Translations under genes and position numbers: made by a program
Part shown: positions 19,064-27,873 of the stretch, piece after piece
How positions within the stretch are numbered: position 1 is the first letter of the stretch
How the letters are laid out: each line of letters opens with the position of its first letter
DNA from: Chloroflexi bacterium TSY
GTDB taxonomy: Bacteria; Chloroflexota; Anaerolineae; Caldilineales; Caldilineaceae
Assembly (NCBI GenBank): GCA_019217005.1
Contig: JAHBNG010000008.1
Coordinates: 1 to 64,000, forward strand
DNA length: 64,000 bases
Reading direction: 5' to 3'
Notes under the pieces: model-generated
What the model was told of the DNA's origin: nothing
The model's input: the letters and a program-made list of their open reading frames with translations, nothing else
The model's database searches: none

Positions 19064-20443
19064 ATGTCGAACAAGATGCATAAAGCTACAAGAGGAATCT
19101 CTCGTCGTCGATTTCTTCAGTTCAGTAGTATGACGGCGACAGCTGTCCTGCTGGCCGCCTGTCCTGCTGCTGCACCGGCACCTTCTGCTGGCGGCGATGG
19201 TGGCGCGGGCACCGAAGAAACGATCGAAGTCGAAGCCTGGGCACACTGGGAACAGGGCTTGGACTGGCTCGATAACGCCATGACCGATTTTGGCTTCTAT
19301 GATGAGAACCCCAATATCAGCTTTAAAAAGACAGTTGCCCCATTTAGCGAAATTCATGACAAGATGTTGGCTGCCTGTGCATCTGGTGTCGGTCTGCCGG
19401 ACATTATGCGCGTTGAGCAAGGTCGCGCGGCTGCCTTCTTTAAGGGCGAAGAGATCTGCTTTGTGGAAATGAATGATCTGATCGGCGACCGCATGGATAA
19501 TCTGGTTCCCGGTTCCGCGACCGATTATTGGACTTGGCAGGGGAAGATCTACGGCATCGGCAACGAAGTAAACGCCTGTACACTGGCCTATCGCAAATCT
19601 GTCTTTGACGAGGTTGGGATTAAGACACCATTTGAAACTTGGCAGGAAGTCAGGGAAGCTGGCTTTGCCCTGAAAGAGGCCAAACCCGACATGTCCATTA
19701 TCTCGTGGCATGATCTGCACGATGGCGACTTCCAGATGATGCTCTTCAATGCTGGTGAGCAGATGTTCCTGGAAGATGGGAACTTTGGCGGTATGAATGA
19801 CATCGGTAAGGAGATTTTGGAGTTCCAGCGCGGCATGATCCACGATGATGAGATTGCTATTACTGCACCGAACGCCACCGGATCGACTTGGGGATCACCT
19901 ATCTTCTGGGAGGCCTTCCGCCAAGATCAAGTTGCGACCGTTATGGGTGCACCTTGGTTCAATGGCAAGCTTGGTCGTGAAAACCTGATTGGACCAAGTC
20001 AGGAAGGTGAATGGCGTCTTCAGGCACTACCAAATGGATTTGGTGCGGATGTACCAACAGCAACACATGGCGGAACAAGCGTCAGCATTCCCAAAGGCGC
20101 AGCGAATGTCGAGGCCGCCTGGAGCATCATCGAGTTTACGCACCTGACCGATGCTGTGCTACAAGACGTAATCGAGCGCGGCATTATTCCATCTTGGATA
20201 CCCGCAATTGAGAATGAGCTTGTTCAGGAGCCATACGACTACTATGCTGGTCAGAACACTGGTGCGCTCTATCTAGAGCTTGCGGAATCTATGCCGCGCA
20301 TTTTCCAATCGCCCTGGGCACCAGAATTCCATACCGCATTCACCAACCTTGTGATCACACCCGTGATTCAGGAGAATGCTTCAGATTATGATGCGTTGTT
20401 CGATGAATTAGGTATCGAATTAGAGCGCATCAAGTCACTCTAA
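19064..20443 (+). CDS. Sugar ABC transporter substrate-binding lipoprotein
   Basis: 459 residues. The start at 19064 (MSNKMHKATRG) is preferred because AAGGAG lies just upstream; an earlier in-frame ATG at 19004 has no such site. Twin-arginine-like signal ISRRRFLQFSS, then hydrophobic residues and lipobox LLAAC (~33-37), so a lipoprotein on the outer face of the membrane. The mature part has the family-1 (COG1653) extracellular solute-binding fold: EVEAWAHWEQG, TDYWTWQGKIYGIG, TPFETWQEVREAG. First gene of a set with two permeases at 20726 and 21694. Such proteins deliver oligosaccharides or sugar derivatives to a MalFG-type channel. No ATPase is encoded nearby; these systems commonly share an MsmK/UgpC-type ATPase. 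The exact ligand is unknown. Confidence 0.9.
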   Translation: MSNKMHKATRGISRRRFLQFSSMTATAVLLAACPAAAPAPSAGGDGGAGTEETIEVEAWAHWEQGLDWLDNAMTDFGFYDENPNISFKKTVAPFSEIHDKMLAACASGVGLPDIMRVEQGRAAAFFKGEEICFVEMNDLIGDRMDNLVPGSATDYWTWQGKIYGIGNEVNACTLAYRKSVFDEVGIKTPFETWQEVREAGFALKEAKPDMSIISWHDLHDGDFQMMLFNAGEQMFLEDGNFGGMNDIGKEILEFQRGMIHDDEIAITAPNATGSTWGSPIFWEAFRQDQVATVMGAPWFNGKLGRENLIGPSQEGEWRLQALPNGFGADVPTATHGGTSVSIPKGAANVEAAWSIIEFTHLTDAVLQDVIERGIIPSWIPAIENELVQEPYDYYAGQNTGALYLELAESMPRIFQSPWAPEFHTAFTNLVITPVIQENASDYDALFDELGIELERIKSL

Positions 20444-20478
20444 CGATCGGCTTGTAAATCTACGTTAATTTATCGTAG

Positions 20479-20662
20479 GTCACTTCAGAGAAGTGACACG
20501 CGTCAAGCATTCTGAATCTTCACTAGAAAGATGTCACACTCTTGATGCTTGTCCCGTCTCTGACGGGATCTACGATAGTCATTTGTACTATTTTGGGAAT
20601 TGTGTGGTTTTCAGTTGGTTTGTTGGTTAGATGGTTGGTGAACAAACTAGCAAACCAACAAA
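20479..20662. repeat. Two hairpins between binding-protein and permease genes
   Basis: GTCACTTC-AGA-GAAGTGAC forms a perfect 8-bp stem (20479-20497). Further on, GTTTGTTGGTT pairs with AACCAACAAAC around a ~20-nt loop. Hairpins at this position often stabilise the abundant binding-protein mRNA relative to the permease part; that role here is inference. No other feature is seen in 20444-20725. Confidence 0.5.
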
Positions 20663-20725
20663 CTATCCAACGTTTACCCCGCAAAACCTCAAAGAACCCT
20701 ATTTTGTTCTTTCTAGGAGCTCTGA

Positions 20726-21679
20726 ATGGCTGTCGAACAGCGAACAATCTCACCGGCGCCACAGCAATCTTTTTCTCTGGGACGCTGGTGGCAACGTAAT
20801 CAGATCAAGATCGTTCCTTATCTTTACATCGCGCCATTCTTCATACTGTTCCTTATCTTTCTTGCCTATCCTGTCTTTGATAGCTTTCGTTTGAGCTTTT
20901 TCAAACAACAAGGCATCAGCACACCGACTTTCATTGGTCTTGAAAATTATTCCAACTTGATGGTCGATCCCCGCTTTCGCCAGTCATTGATCAATACGAC
21001 AGTGTATGCGTTGGGTAGCGTATTTTTACAAGTTCCTCTTGCTTTTATCCTCGCTGTGGTTGTGAACTCATGGCTCGTGCCTTCTTTGAATGCGAAAAGC
21101 TTCTACCGACTCGCATTCTTTGTCCCGTTGCTCACGTCAGGGGTCGTTGTTGCATTGATGTTTGGGATTCTGTATGATTACAACTCTGGCCTGTTCAATA
21201 GCTATCTGGTCAACTGGTTTGGGGAAGAGTGGCGGATCGGGTGGATTCGGGACAAAAACGTCGTGAAGCTGTCCATCATCATTCTGCTCATCTGGCAATT
21301 CACCGGTCTCAATTCGCTCTACTTCTTGGCTGGTTTACAGAATATTCCAAAAGAGCTGAACGAAGCTGCTGCCATTGATGGTGCAAACTGGTGGACAGTT
21401 GTAACCCGTATCACGATTCCGCTATTGCGCCCCGTCATTCTATTCGTTGTCATTACAGCAATCAACGGCTCGTATCAAATCTTCACACAGCCCTATCTAT
21501 TGACGAATGGTGGCCCAAGCGACCGTTCGCTCAGCATGGTCATGTATTTGTATAACACAGGCTTTTCCTATTTCAATCTAGGTTATGCTTCGTCTATTGG
21601 ATATACATTAGTCCTTATTGTTGTTGTGTTGGCGATGCTCAATTTGCGCTTCTTTGGTGCTTTTCGTGAGGATCAATAG
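20726..21679 (+). CDS. Sugar ABC transporter permease (MalF/UgpA type)
   Basis: 317 residues, six predicted TM helices (first ~33-55). The inner-membrane EAA loop ELNEAAAIDGANWWTVVTRI (~212-231) contacts the ATPase. Cytoplasmic N-terminal extension of about 30 residues. Pairs with the permease 14 bp downstream. Belongs to the CUT1 carbohydrate uptake family; substrate unknown. An AGGAGC-like site precedes the ATG. Confidence 0.93.
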   Translation: MAVEQRTISPAPQQSFSLGRWWQRNQIKIVPYLYIAPFFILFLIFLAYPVFDSFRLSFFKQQGISTPTFIGLENYSNLMVDPRFRQSLINTTVYALGSVFLQVPLAFILAVVVNSWLVPSLNAKSFYRLAFFVPLLTSGVVVALMFGILYDYNSGLFNSYLVNWFGEEWRIGWIRDKNVVKLSIIILLIWQFTGLNSLYFLAGLQNIPKELNEAAAIDGANWWTVVTRITIPLLRPVILFVVITAINGSYQIFTQPYLLTNGGPSDRSLSMVMYLYNTGFSYFNLGYASSIGYTLVLIVVVLAMLNLRFFGAFREDQ

Positions 21680-21693
21680 GGAAAAATATTGTT

Positions 21694-22590
21694 ATGGCTA
21701 CACAAACGATCAGCACCGGCCGGAAGAGACAGCTATCAGGTTCTTGGTACAGACTTCAGCAGGGTGGGTTGATTACCATCACCAACCTGATTCTATTGTT
21801 CGCTGTCTTTTTGACAGCAGTGCCATATATTTACATGATCTCGTCTTCGTTTAAACCTCAATACGAGATTTTCACCTTTCCCGTCCAGCTATTACCGGAA
21901 ACTGTCTTCACTGAAAATTATATAACACTCTTTAGTGAGACCTTGTTTATCCGCTGGTTTGCCAATACATTGATTGTCGCTTTGGGGCGAGGGGGGTTAT
22001 CAATTTTTCTCTGCCTGATAGCCGGTTTTGCCTTTGCCAAATACGAATTTCCATTAAAACGATCCCTGTTTATCTTTATTCTTGCCAGCTTGACGCTACC
22101 GTTTGAGATTTTGCTCGTCCCCTTGTATACGATGATGGTTGGTCTAGAACAGAGTGGGTTTCGAGCGTTGAATACCTATTGGGTCCTGATCGTTCCGTTT
22201 GCAGCCAGCGGTTTTGGTATTTTTCTGGCACGCCAATACTGTTTAGCGATCCCGACCGAACTGATGGAAGCGGCCCGCATCGATGGCTCAAGCGAATTTG
22301 GCATCTTTTTCCGAGTTGCCCTGCCCAATTTACTCCCGGCGATTGCCGTCATGGGGATCATCTTCTTCAACGGTGCCTGGAACGACTTCCTTTGGCCGCT
22401 GATCGTGCTGAATGATCAGACCAAATATGTGATCAATCTGGCTCTGCCCACTTTGCGCGGCCCCTACGGTGATCAATATGGACTCGTACTGGCCGGTGCC
22501 GTGGTCGCAACTCTCCCTGTCATGCTGATCTTCATGACCATGCAGCGCTACTTTATCGAAGGGCTGATGGCGGGTGCGCTGAAGGGGTAA
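21694..22590 (+). CDS. Sugar ABC transporter permease (MalG/UgpE type)
   Basis: 298 residues, six TM helices, EAA loop ELMEAARIDGSSEFGIFFRV (~189-208) followed by ALPNLLPAIAVMGI. It starts 14 bp after the first permease stop, so cotranscribed and probably translationally linked. With the 20726 product it forms the membrane channel for the binding protein at 19064. The terminal GLMAGALKG is characteristic of MalG-like subunits. Confidence 0.93.
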   Translation: MATQTISTGRKRQLSGSWYRLQQGGLITITNLILLFAVFLTAVPYIYMISSSFKPQYEIFTFPVQLLPETVFTENYITLFSETLFIRWFANTLIVALGRGGLSIFLCLIAGFAFAKYEFPLKRSLFIFILASLTLPFEILLVPLYTMMVGLEQSGFRALNTYWVLIVPFAASGFGIFLARQYCLAIPTELMEAARIDGSSEFGIFFRVALPNLLPAIAVMGIIFFNGAWNDFLWPLIVLNDQTKYVINLALPTLRGPYGDQYGLVLAGAVVATLPVMLIFMTMQRYFIEGLMAGALKG

Positions 22591-22733
22591 GCCATCGCAA
22601 ATTGTCAATGGTGAATTGTCGAATTGTTGAATTTTTACTGAGAGTTCTTGGAATCCTGTTCGCTACATTGTAAGCGGCGTCTTGCCCGGACGCTGCTTTT
22701 TTGACTCAATTTGATACCAATCACAAACACGAC

Positions 22734-22808
22734 AGTGTGTCCCAAAGTGTGTAAATGGAGACCGCTTAGTCAGAGAACCTGCTCCATTCACACACTTTGG
22801 GACACACT
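22734..22808. repeat. ~75-bp hairpin, GTGTGTCCCAAAG family, copy 1
   Basis: Arms GTGTGTCCCAAAGTGTGTAA and CACACTTTGGGACACACT. Related copies lie at 31379-31452 and 42117-42192, all in intergenic positions next to secreted-protein genes. Here it lies between the two sugar ABC sets and could end or process the transcript. Confidence 0.75.
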
Positions 22809-22834
22809 CCAAACACGATAGAGGAGAATCTGTT

Positions 22835-24151
22835 ATGAACATACGCAATCTGAAGATTGTGACTCTCACTGCCATCTTGGCGATGGTCCTGGCCGCTTGC
22901 CCGGCACCTGGGCAGTCCCCGGCGTCAGACGGAGCGGCAGAAAGCAGTGGCGAAGCTGGAGGAGGTACATTAGAGATTTTTTCGTGGTGGACCTCTGGCG
23001 GCGAAGTCGAAGCGCTGGAAGCAATCTATGAGATTTTCAGCGAGCAGTATCCTGATGTAACGATTGAGAACGCAGCGTTGGCTGGTGGTCAAGGTCAGGG
23101 TGGCAACATGAAAGCCTTGCTGGAAACGCGCATGCTGGGCGGTGAGCCGCCAGATTCATTCCAAGTCCATTTGGGGCGCGAGCTGATCGACAGCCACGTG
23201 ATCGCTGACCGCATGGAACCTCTGGATTGGCTCTATGAAGAAGAGGGTCTCTATGATGTCTTCCCAGAAGACGTGATTGCGATTGCCTCTTATGAGGGTT
23301 TACCGTACTCCGTCCCGGTCAACATTCATCGCTCCAATGTACTCTGGTACCGCCCCAGCCGTCTGGCCGAAGTCGGTTGGGATGCCCCACCGACCACGTG
23401 GGATGAGTTCTTCGAGGTTGCAGAATTGATGAAGGAAGCCGGGTTCCCGGCCTTTGCCATTGCCGAACAAGGCGGCGGCGGTGGTTTTTCTGGGCACATC
23501 CTCGAAAACATTCTGGTGTCGGTCATGGGACCGGAAAAGTACCGCGGTCTCTTTGATGGCTCCACCGGCTGGGATGATGAGGACGTGACTGCTTCGCTGG
23601 AGATTCTCAACAGAGCCTATGATTATGCCAATGAGGATTTCCTGAGCACCAGTTGGGGCGACATCAACGACCGCTTCGTCTCCGACGATGGTCCGGCTAT
23701 GATGGTGATGGGTGATTGGACCCACGGTGTGCTGATGTCCAAGGGCTTCACAGACTATCACTGGGCACCGGCCCCGGGCACAGAGGGTCTCTTCATGGTC
23801 CTTTCCGACTCGTTTGGTCTGCCCAGAAATGCACCGAATCGCGAGAATGCGATTGCCTTCCTGCGCATTATCGGCTCCAAGGAGGGCCAGGATGCGTTCA
23901 ATCCAATAAAAGGGTCAATTCCGGCCCGCACCGATGGCGATCGCGAAAAATATGACGAGTACTTGAACTATGCAATGGATTCGTTTGGGGCAGACGAAGG
24001 TGTGCCAAGCATTCAACATGGTGCTGCTGCCAAACAGTCGTTCCTGACCGATTACGACATTGCCTTGGCCGACCTGGCCGCAAATCGTGACGTTGCCAAA
24101 GCGCAGCAAATGCTGGTCGAGGCAGCTGAACTAGCCGCATTCGGAGAATAG
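22835..24151 (+). CDS. Sugar ABC transporter substrate-binding lipoprotein (glucose/mannose-type)
   Basis: 438 residues. Signal peptide with lipobox LAAC (~19-22: VLAACPAPG), then a Ser/Gly-rich tether. The mature domain starts LEIFSWWTSGGEVEALEAI, the hallmark of GtsA-like glucose/mannose-binding proteins of the CUT1 class. Further blocks: GGEPPDSFQVHLGRELID, GLPYSVPVNIHRSN and MVMGDWTHGV. A GAGGAGAA site lies before the ATG. It is followed at 4 bp by its permeases. By family, it probably binds glucose, mannose or a related monosaccharide; the ligand here is unproven. Confidence 0.92.
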   Translation: MNIRNLKIVTLTAILAMVLAACPAPGQSPASDGAAESSGEAGGGTLEIFSWWTSGGEVEALEAIYEIFSEQYPDVTIENAALAGGQGQGGNMKALLETRMLGGEPPDSFQVHLGRELIDSHVIADRMEPLDWLYEEEGLYDVFPEDVIAIASYEGLPYSVPVNIHRSNVLWYRPSRLAEVGWDAPPTTWDEFFEVAELMKEAGFPAFAIAEQGGGGGFSGHILENILVSVMGPEKYRGLFDGSTGWDDEDVTASLEILNRAYDYANEDFLSTSWGDINDRFVSDDGPAMMVMGDWTHGVLMSKGFTDYHWAPAPGTEGLFMVLSDSFGLPRNAPNRENAIAFLRIIGSKEGQDAFNPIKGSIPARTDGDREKYDEYLNYAMDSFGADEGVPSIQHGAAAKQSFLTDYDIALADLAANRDVAKAQQMLVEAAELAAFGE

Positions 24152-24155
24152 CCCG

Positions 24156-25094
24156 GTGAGCCAATCGGCCCTTGCGGGGAAGGCGGCTACGTCGCCTTCC
24201 TCAACGACCCAAAAACGCAAATCACGCCTCATGCGCGGCGACACCTGGCTGGCATTTGTCGTTTTGCTGCCGTCGATTATCGCAGTTGCGATCTTCATCT
24301 ACGGCTTTATCGTCTGGACTGGCTACATTTCCCTAGTCAAATGGAATACGCCGGTCGTGGACTTTACATTTGTCGGCTTTGAGAACTGGACTCGACTCTT
24401 CTCCATGGATCGGTTCTACTGGAACCTGCGTAATCTCGGCATCTATGCACTGGGGTTTATGGGGCAGTGCATCATTTTGGGCTTCCTGATTGCGGTCCTG
24501 CTTGACCAGAAAATCAAAGGCGAGGCAATCTTCCGTACTATCGTCATCTTTCCGTTTGCCGTCTCGGCCATTGTAACCGGTGTTGCCTGGCGTTGGCTGA
24601 TGCAACCGACAACCGGCATCAATCTGTTGCTGCAAAATTTGGGTCTTGAGAATTTCAGCTTCGCCTGGAATTCCGATCCCAAGTGGGGCATGTTTGCCAT
24701 AACCATTGCCGCAAGCTGGCAGTTCACTGGCTATGTCATGGCGCTCTATCTTGCTGGCCTGCGCGGCATCCCCGACGAGTTGCGTGAAGCAGCCGCGATC
24801 GACGGTGCCGGCGTCTGGGCAACCTATCGATACGTCATCGTGCCCTTGCTCATGCCGGTCACCTTTACAGCTTTCGTGTTAACGGGCATGAATTCAATTC
24901 GGGTCTTTGACTTGGTCACCATGCTGGCTGGCCCAGCACTCACGACGGACACGCTGGGTTTTCACATGTACCAGTCCACCTTTGGGCTTTATCGTTTTTC
25001 ACTGGGCGCGGCCTTGGGCTTTTTCATGATCTTGCTCTCCCTCTTTTTGATTGTGCCCTACCTACGTAGTATGCAGTTGGAGGTGGAGCGATGA
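24156..25094 (+). CDS. Sugar ABC transporter permease (GtsB-like)
   Basis: 312 residues starting at GTG (24156), 4 bp after the binding-protein stop. A 28-residue cytoplasmic lead precedes six TM helices. EAA loop ELREAAAIDGAGVWATYRYV (~207-226). FSMDRFYWNLRNLGIYALG is typical of this family. It ends overlapping the next gene by ATGA, indicating translational coupling. Confidence 0.92.
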   Translation: MSQSALAGKAATSPSSTTQKRKSRLMRGDTWLAFVVLLPSIIAVAIFIYGFIVWTGYISLVKWNTPVVDFTFVGFENWTRLFSMDRFYWNLRNLGIYALGFMGQCIILGFLIAVLLDQKIKGEAIFRTIVIFPFAVSAIVTGVAWRWLMQPTTGINLLLQNLGLENFSFAWNSDPKWGMFAITIAASWQFTGYVMALYLAGLRGIPDELREAAAIDGAGVWATYRYVIVPLLMPVTFTAFVLTGMNSIRVFDLVTMLAGPALTTDTLGFHMYQSTFGLYRFSLGAALGFFMILLSLFLIVPYLRSMQLEVER

Positions 25095-25918
25095 GCCTAC
25101 AGCGTTTCTGGAACCGCGGTGCCATCTATCTGCTGCTGATTGCCTTTTGCGCCTACTTTCTCATGCCCTTCTACGTGATGCTTATCACCGGTCTGAAACC
25201 GTATGAAGATGTCAACGTGACGCGGATGTGGGAATTGCCAACGAACCCAACGCTGGAAGGGATGCTTGAAGCGTGGCGCACAATCGCACCCAACTTCTGG
25301 AACAGCATGATTGTCACCGTTCCGGCATCGTTGATTTCGGCCTTTATCGGGTCGATCAACGGCTATGTATTTGCCAAGTGGCGCTTCCGCGGGGCAGACA
25401 CTCTCTTTATTCTCTTCCTGGTTGGCATGTTTCTCCCCTATCAGGGCATTCTGATTCCGCTGGTACGCACCTTACAGATGCTCAACCTCTACGGTTCTGT
25501 CGTCGGTCTGATTCTGGTCCACTGCATCTTCGGGATTCCGATTATGGCATTGCTTTTCCGCAGCTACTACGCCGGCATCCCCAACGAACTATTGGACGCT
25601 GGGAAGATCGACGGCTGTGGCTTTTTTGGCCTCTACCGCTGGATTCTGCTGCCCATCTCCATGCCCGCTTTTGCGGTGGTATTGCTCTGGCAATTCACCA
25701 GCATCTGGAATGATTTTCTGATTGGCCTAGTGGTGCTAAGCAATCCAAGGCTGGCGCCAGTCAATGTCGCAATCCAGAACATCGCTGGCAGCTGGAGCGT
25801 GGAATGGAATGTGCAGATGTCAGCGGCCTTCTTGGCTGCACTACCGACAATTGTCGTCTATCTGCTGCTGGGTAAGTTGTTTATGCGTGGGTTGTTGGCT
25901 GGATCGCTGAAGGGATAG
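25091..25918 (+). CDS. Sugar ABC transporter permease (GtsC-like)
   Basis: 275 residues, six TM helices. Its EAA region is NELLDAGKIDGCGFFGLYRW (~165-184), with D-A-G replacing E-A-A but otherwise conserved. The start ATG overlaps the upstream TGA by 4 bp. The terminal FMRGLLAGSLKG is typical of MalG-like subunits. Completes the second importer, which like the first lacks a local ATPase. Confidence 0.92.
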   Translation: MSLQRFWNRGAIYLLLIAFCAYFLMPFYVMLITGLKPYEDVNVTRMWELPTNPTLEGMLEAWRTIAPNFWNSMIVTVPASLISAFIGSINGYVFAKWRFRGADTLFILFLVGMFLPYQGILIPLVRTLQMLNLYGSVVGLILVHCIFGIPIMALLFRSYYAGIPNELLDAGKIDGCGFFGLYRWILLPISMPAFAVVLLWQFTSIWNDFLIGLVVLSNPRLAPVNVAIQNIAGSWSVEWNVQMSAAFLAALPTIVVYLLLGKLFMRGLLAGSLKG

Positions 25919-25938
25919 TCTAGTCCAAGAATATACCC

Positions 25939-26178
25939 ATGAAGAACCCCGCCCACCCTGGCCGTATTGTACGGGGATGCTTAGAAGATTTAGAATTGTC
26001 AGTGACCGATGCTGCTGCGGTACTGAAAATCTCGCGTTCTACTCTGTCAAGAATCTTAAACGAGAAAGGTAATATTTTACCTCGTGGCCCTTCGTGGACC
26101 GAAAGCGCATGCCCCAACTCATCGACCTCACCATTCCCATCGTGGATCACTTTCGCTGGCCTGTGGAGCGAACGCTAA
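25939..26178 (+). pseudogene. higA: Truncated HigA-type antitoxin (XRE HTH)
   Basis: Residues 1-46 (NPAHPGRIVRGCLEDLELSV ... KISRSTLSRILNEKGNI) match the start and helix-turn-helix of HigA antitoxins. These normally run about 95-105 residues and follow a higB toxin. Here homology stops abruptly and the remaining 33 codons are unrelated, overlapping the start of the cyclase gene. No HigB toxin lies upstream, only the permease gene. Probably a relic cut off by a deletion that brought the cyclase gene close; a residual DNA-binding peptide cannot be excluded. Confidence 0.65.
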
Positions 26179-26786
26179 CCAGCGACTTTGCCGACGGCGC
26201 ACAGTTTCAGGTGACGCGCATGGGTTGGGTCGTCCACGGATTTACCCACATCGACGCACCCCGTCACATGGTGCCAGGAGGCCCAACAACCAGCGAGCTA
26301 GCACTTGAACAAGTCATTGGACGAGCGGCCGTTGTCGATCTGTCTGTGATCGAGCCCCAAACTCCGATTACCGCTGAGATGTTGGCGACAGCGGGTCAAC
26401 ACATCGAACCAGACGGCATTGTGCTGCTGAAGAGTTGCTGGGATCAGGTTGTATCGTATCAGACACCCGAATTCTGGAAAACAGCACCGTACGTTACCCG
26501 CGATGGTGCTGAATGGCTGCTTTCGCAACGGATCAGAGCCATTGGCTATGACTTCCCGCAAGACTATCCGATTAGACTGTTATTGGATAATGTAGTGGCA
26601 CCAATCCATGAGCATGTGACGCACGACGTGCTTTTACGCAACGGGGTTGTCATGATCGAATATTTGCAGAATATGGCCTTGGCAGGGCCCTATACGCAGC
26701 TCTATGCCCTTCCGCTCAAAATTCCAGATGCAGATGGCGCTCCGGCCCGTGTGATTGCAGTGGAAGAGATGGAAAATAGAGCATAA
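26109..26786 (+). CDS. Cyclase-family protein (kynurenine formamidase-like hydrolase)
   Basis: 225 residues from MPQLIDLTIPIVDHF. An earlier Met at 26094 is possible, but homology begins at the second. Metal-site motif HGFTHIDAPRHM (HxGTHxDxPxH-like, with F in place of the usual G/T) and GIVLLKSCWDQ, then RAIGYDFPQDYPIR in place of the more usual G-D-D pattern. The cyclase family (PF04199) includes metal-dependent amidases and lactonases. The gene follows the sugar ABC operon and is directly followed by the TIM-barrel gene, so it probably acts on the same substrate. Kynurenine itself is not implied. The ribosome-binding site is weak. Confidence 0.82.
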   Translation: MPQLIDLTIPIVDHFRWPVERTLTSDFADGAQFQVTRMGWVVHGFTHIDAPRHMVPGGPTTSELALEQVIGRAAVVDLSVIEPQTPITAEMLATAGQHIEPDGIVLLKSCWDQVVSYQTPEFWKTAPYVTRDGAEWLLSQRIRAIGYDFPQDYPIRLLLDNVVAPIHEHVTHDVLLRNGVVMIEYLQNMALAGPYTQLYALPLKIPDADGAPARVIAVEEMENRA

Positions 26787-26798
26787 ATGGAGAAATCG

Positions 26799-27707
26799 AT
26801 GAATAACGTTCAGATCGGCTGTGGCCAAATTACTTGGTTTGTTGCGAATAGACAGCGAGATGAAGCCGCCCAATTGTCAGAAGAACAAGTTCTCGCCGAG
26901 ATCGCCCAAGCCGGCTACGCTGGTGCACCAGCCATGCCCAAAGAAGGTGTAACCACACAGGAAAGACTTGATCTTTTTGCAAAGCATGGATTGAAACCCG
27001 CTCCGGGATATTTTGCTGGAGATTTCTGGAATCCGGGAAACGAGCAGGCAATCTTGGAACGAGTCCGTTCTGTCGCCAGTTTTGCCCAACAAGCGGGATG
27101 CACTGAACTCTATGTGGCAGCGGGTGGTTTTGCCAGTCATACGACAGCGCGTGGATTGACGCGGATGCAGATCGCAGGTCACGTACAGCCGGAAGACTAC
27201 CTGACCGATATTGAATTTGCCCAATTCGCCAAGGTGCTCAATCGGGTCGGCGAGATCACCCTTGAATCTGGTGTTAAGAGCTGTTTCCACAATCATGTTG
27301 GGAGCACAATCGAAACACGTGAAGAGATCGATCGTCTCTTTTCGCTCGTCGACAGCGGTCTTGTTTTTATGGGACCAGATACAGGTCATTTAGCGTGGGG
27401 TGGCGCGGATGTGCTCGAATTCTGTCGCGACTACGCAGAGAGCATCAAGACAATCCACGTCAAGGACGTCAATCAATCTGTGATGCAGGAAGGTATTGCC
27501 GCTGAATGGGATTACCAGACTTTTTCGCAAAAGGGCGTGTGGACAGAACTCGGACAGGGGTATATTGATTTTCCAGCCCTCTTTCAACTGTTGGCGGATG
27601 CTGACTTTACTGGGTGGGTGATTGTCGAGACAGATGTTACACAGCTTGCCACGCCACTAGAAAGCGCAATTGTCAGTCGCCAATATTTGAAAGATTTAGG
27701 AATGTAA
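26799..27707 (+). CDS. Xylose isomerase-like TIM-barrel sugar isomerase/epimerase
   Basis: 302 residues from MNNVQIGCGQITWF, with GGAG 5-6 bp upstream; an alternative ATG at 26787 abuts the cyclase stop. AP-endonuclease-2/xylose isomerase-like fold (PF01261, IolE/IolI group): ELYVAAGG, FHNHVGSTIETREEID, GPDTGHLAWGGAD and IKTIHVKDVN supply metal-binding His/Asp residues, and WVIVETDV the last Glu. Such enzymes isomerise or epimerise keto-sugars or dehydrate inososes. Last gene of the apparent sugar-uptake and catabolism cluster. Confidence 0.88.
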   Translation: MNNVQIGCGQITWFVANRQRDEAAQLSEEQVLAEIAQAGYAGAPAMPKEGVTTQERLDLFAKHGLKPAPGYFAGDFWNPGNEQAILERVRSVASFAQQAGCTELYVAAGGFASHTTARGLTRMQIAGHVQPEDYLTDIEFAQFAKVLNRVGEITLESGVKSCFHNHVGSTIETREEIDRLFSLVDSGLVFMGPDTGHLAWGGADVLEFCRDYAESIKTIHVKDVNQSVMQEGIAAEWDYQTFSQKGVWTELGQGYIDFPALFQLLADADFTGWVIVETDVTQLATPLESAIVSRQYLKDLGM

Positions 27708-27873
27708 CACAAGATTTATTTTGGTCCCCAGATTCCCGTCACATATTGGCTGATTCGAATTGTTACCGATAAGGTTCGGGTTCCTCTGCCAAACCTCTCT
27801 TCTACGTTGCCCCGCTCTGGTTTCCCTACCCAAAAGTACTATAGATATTTAGAGTAAAAATTATTAGACTAAT

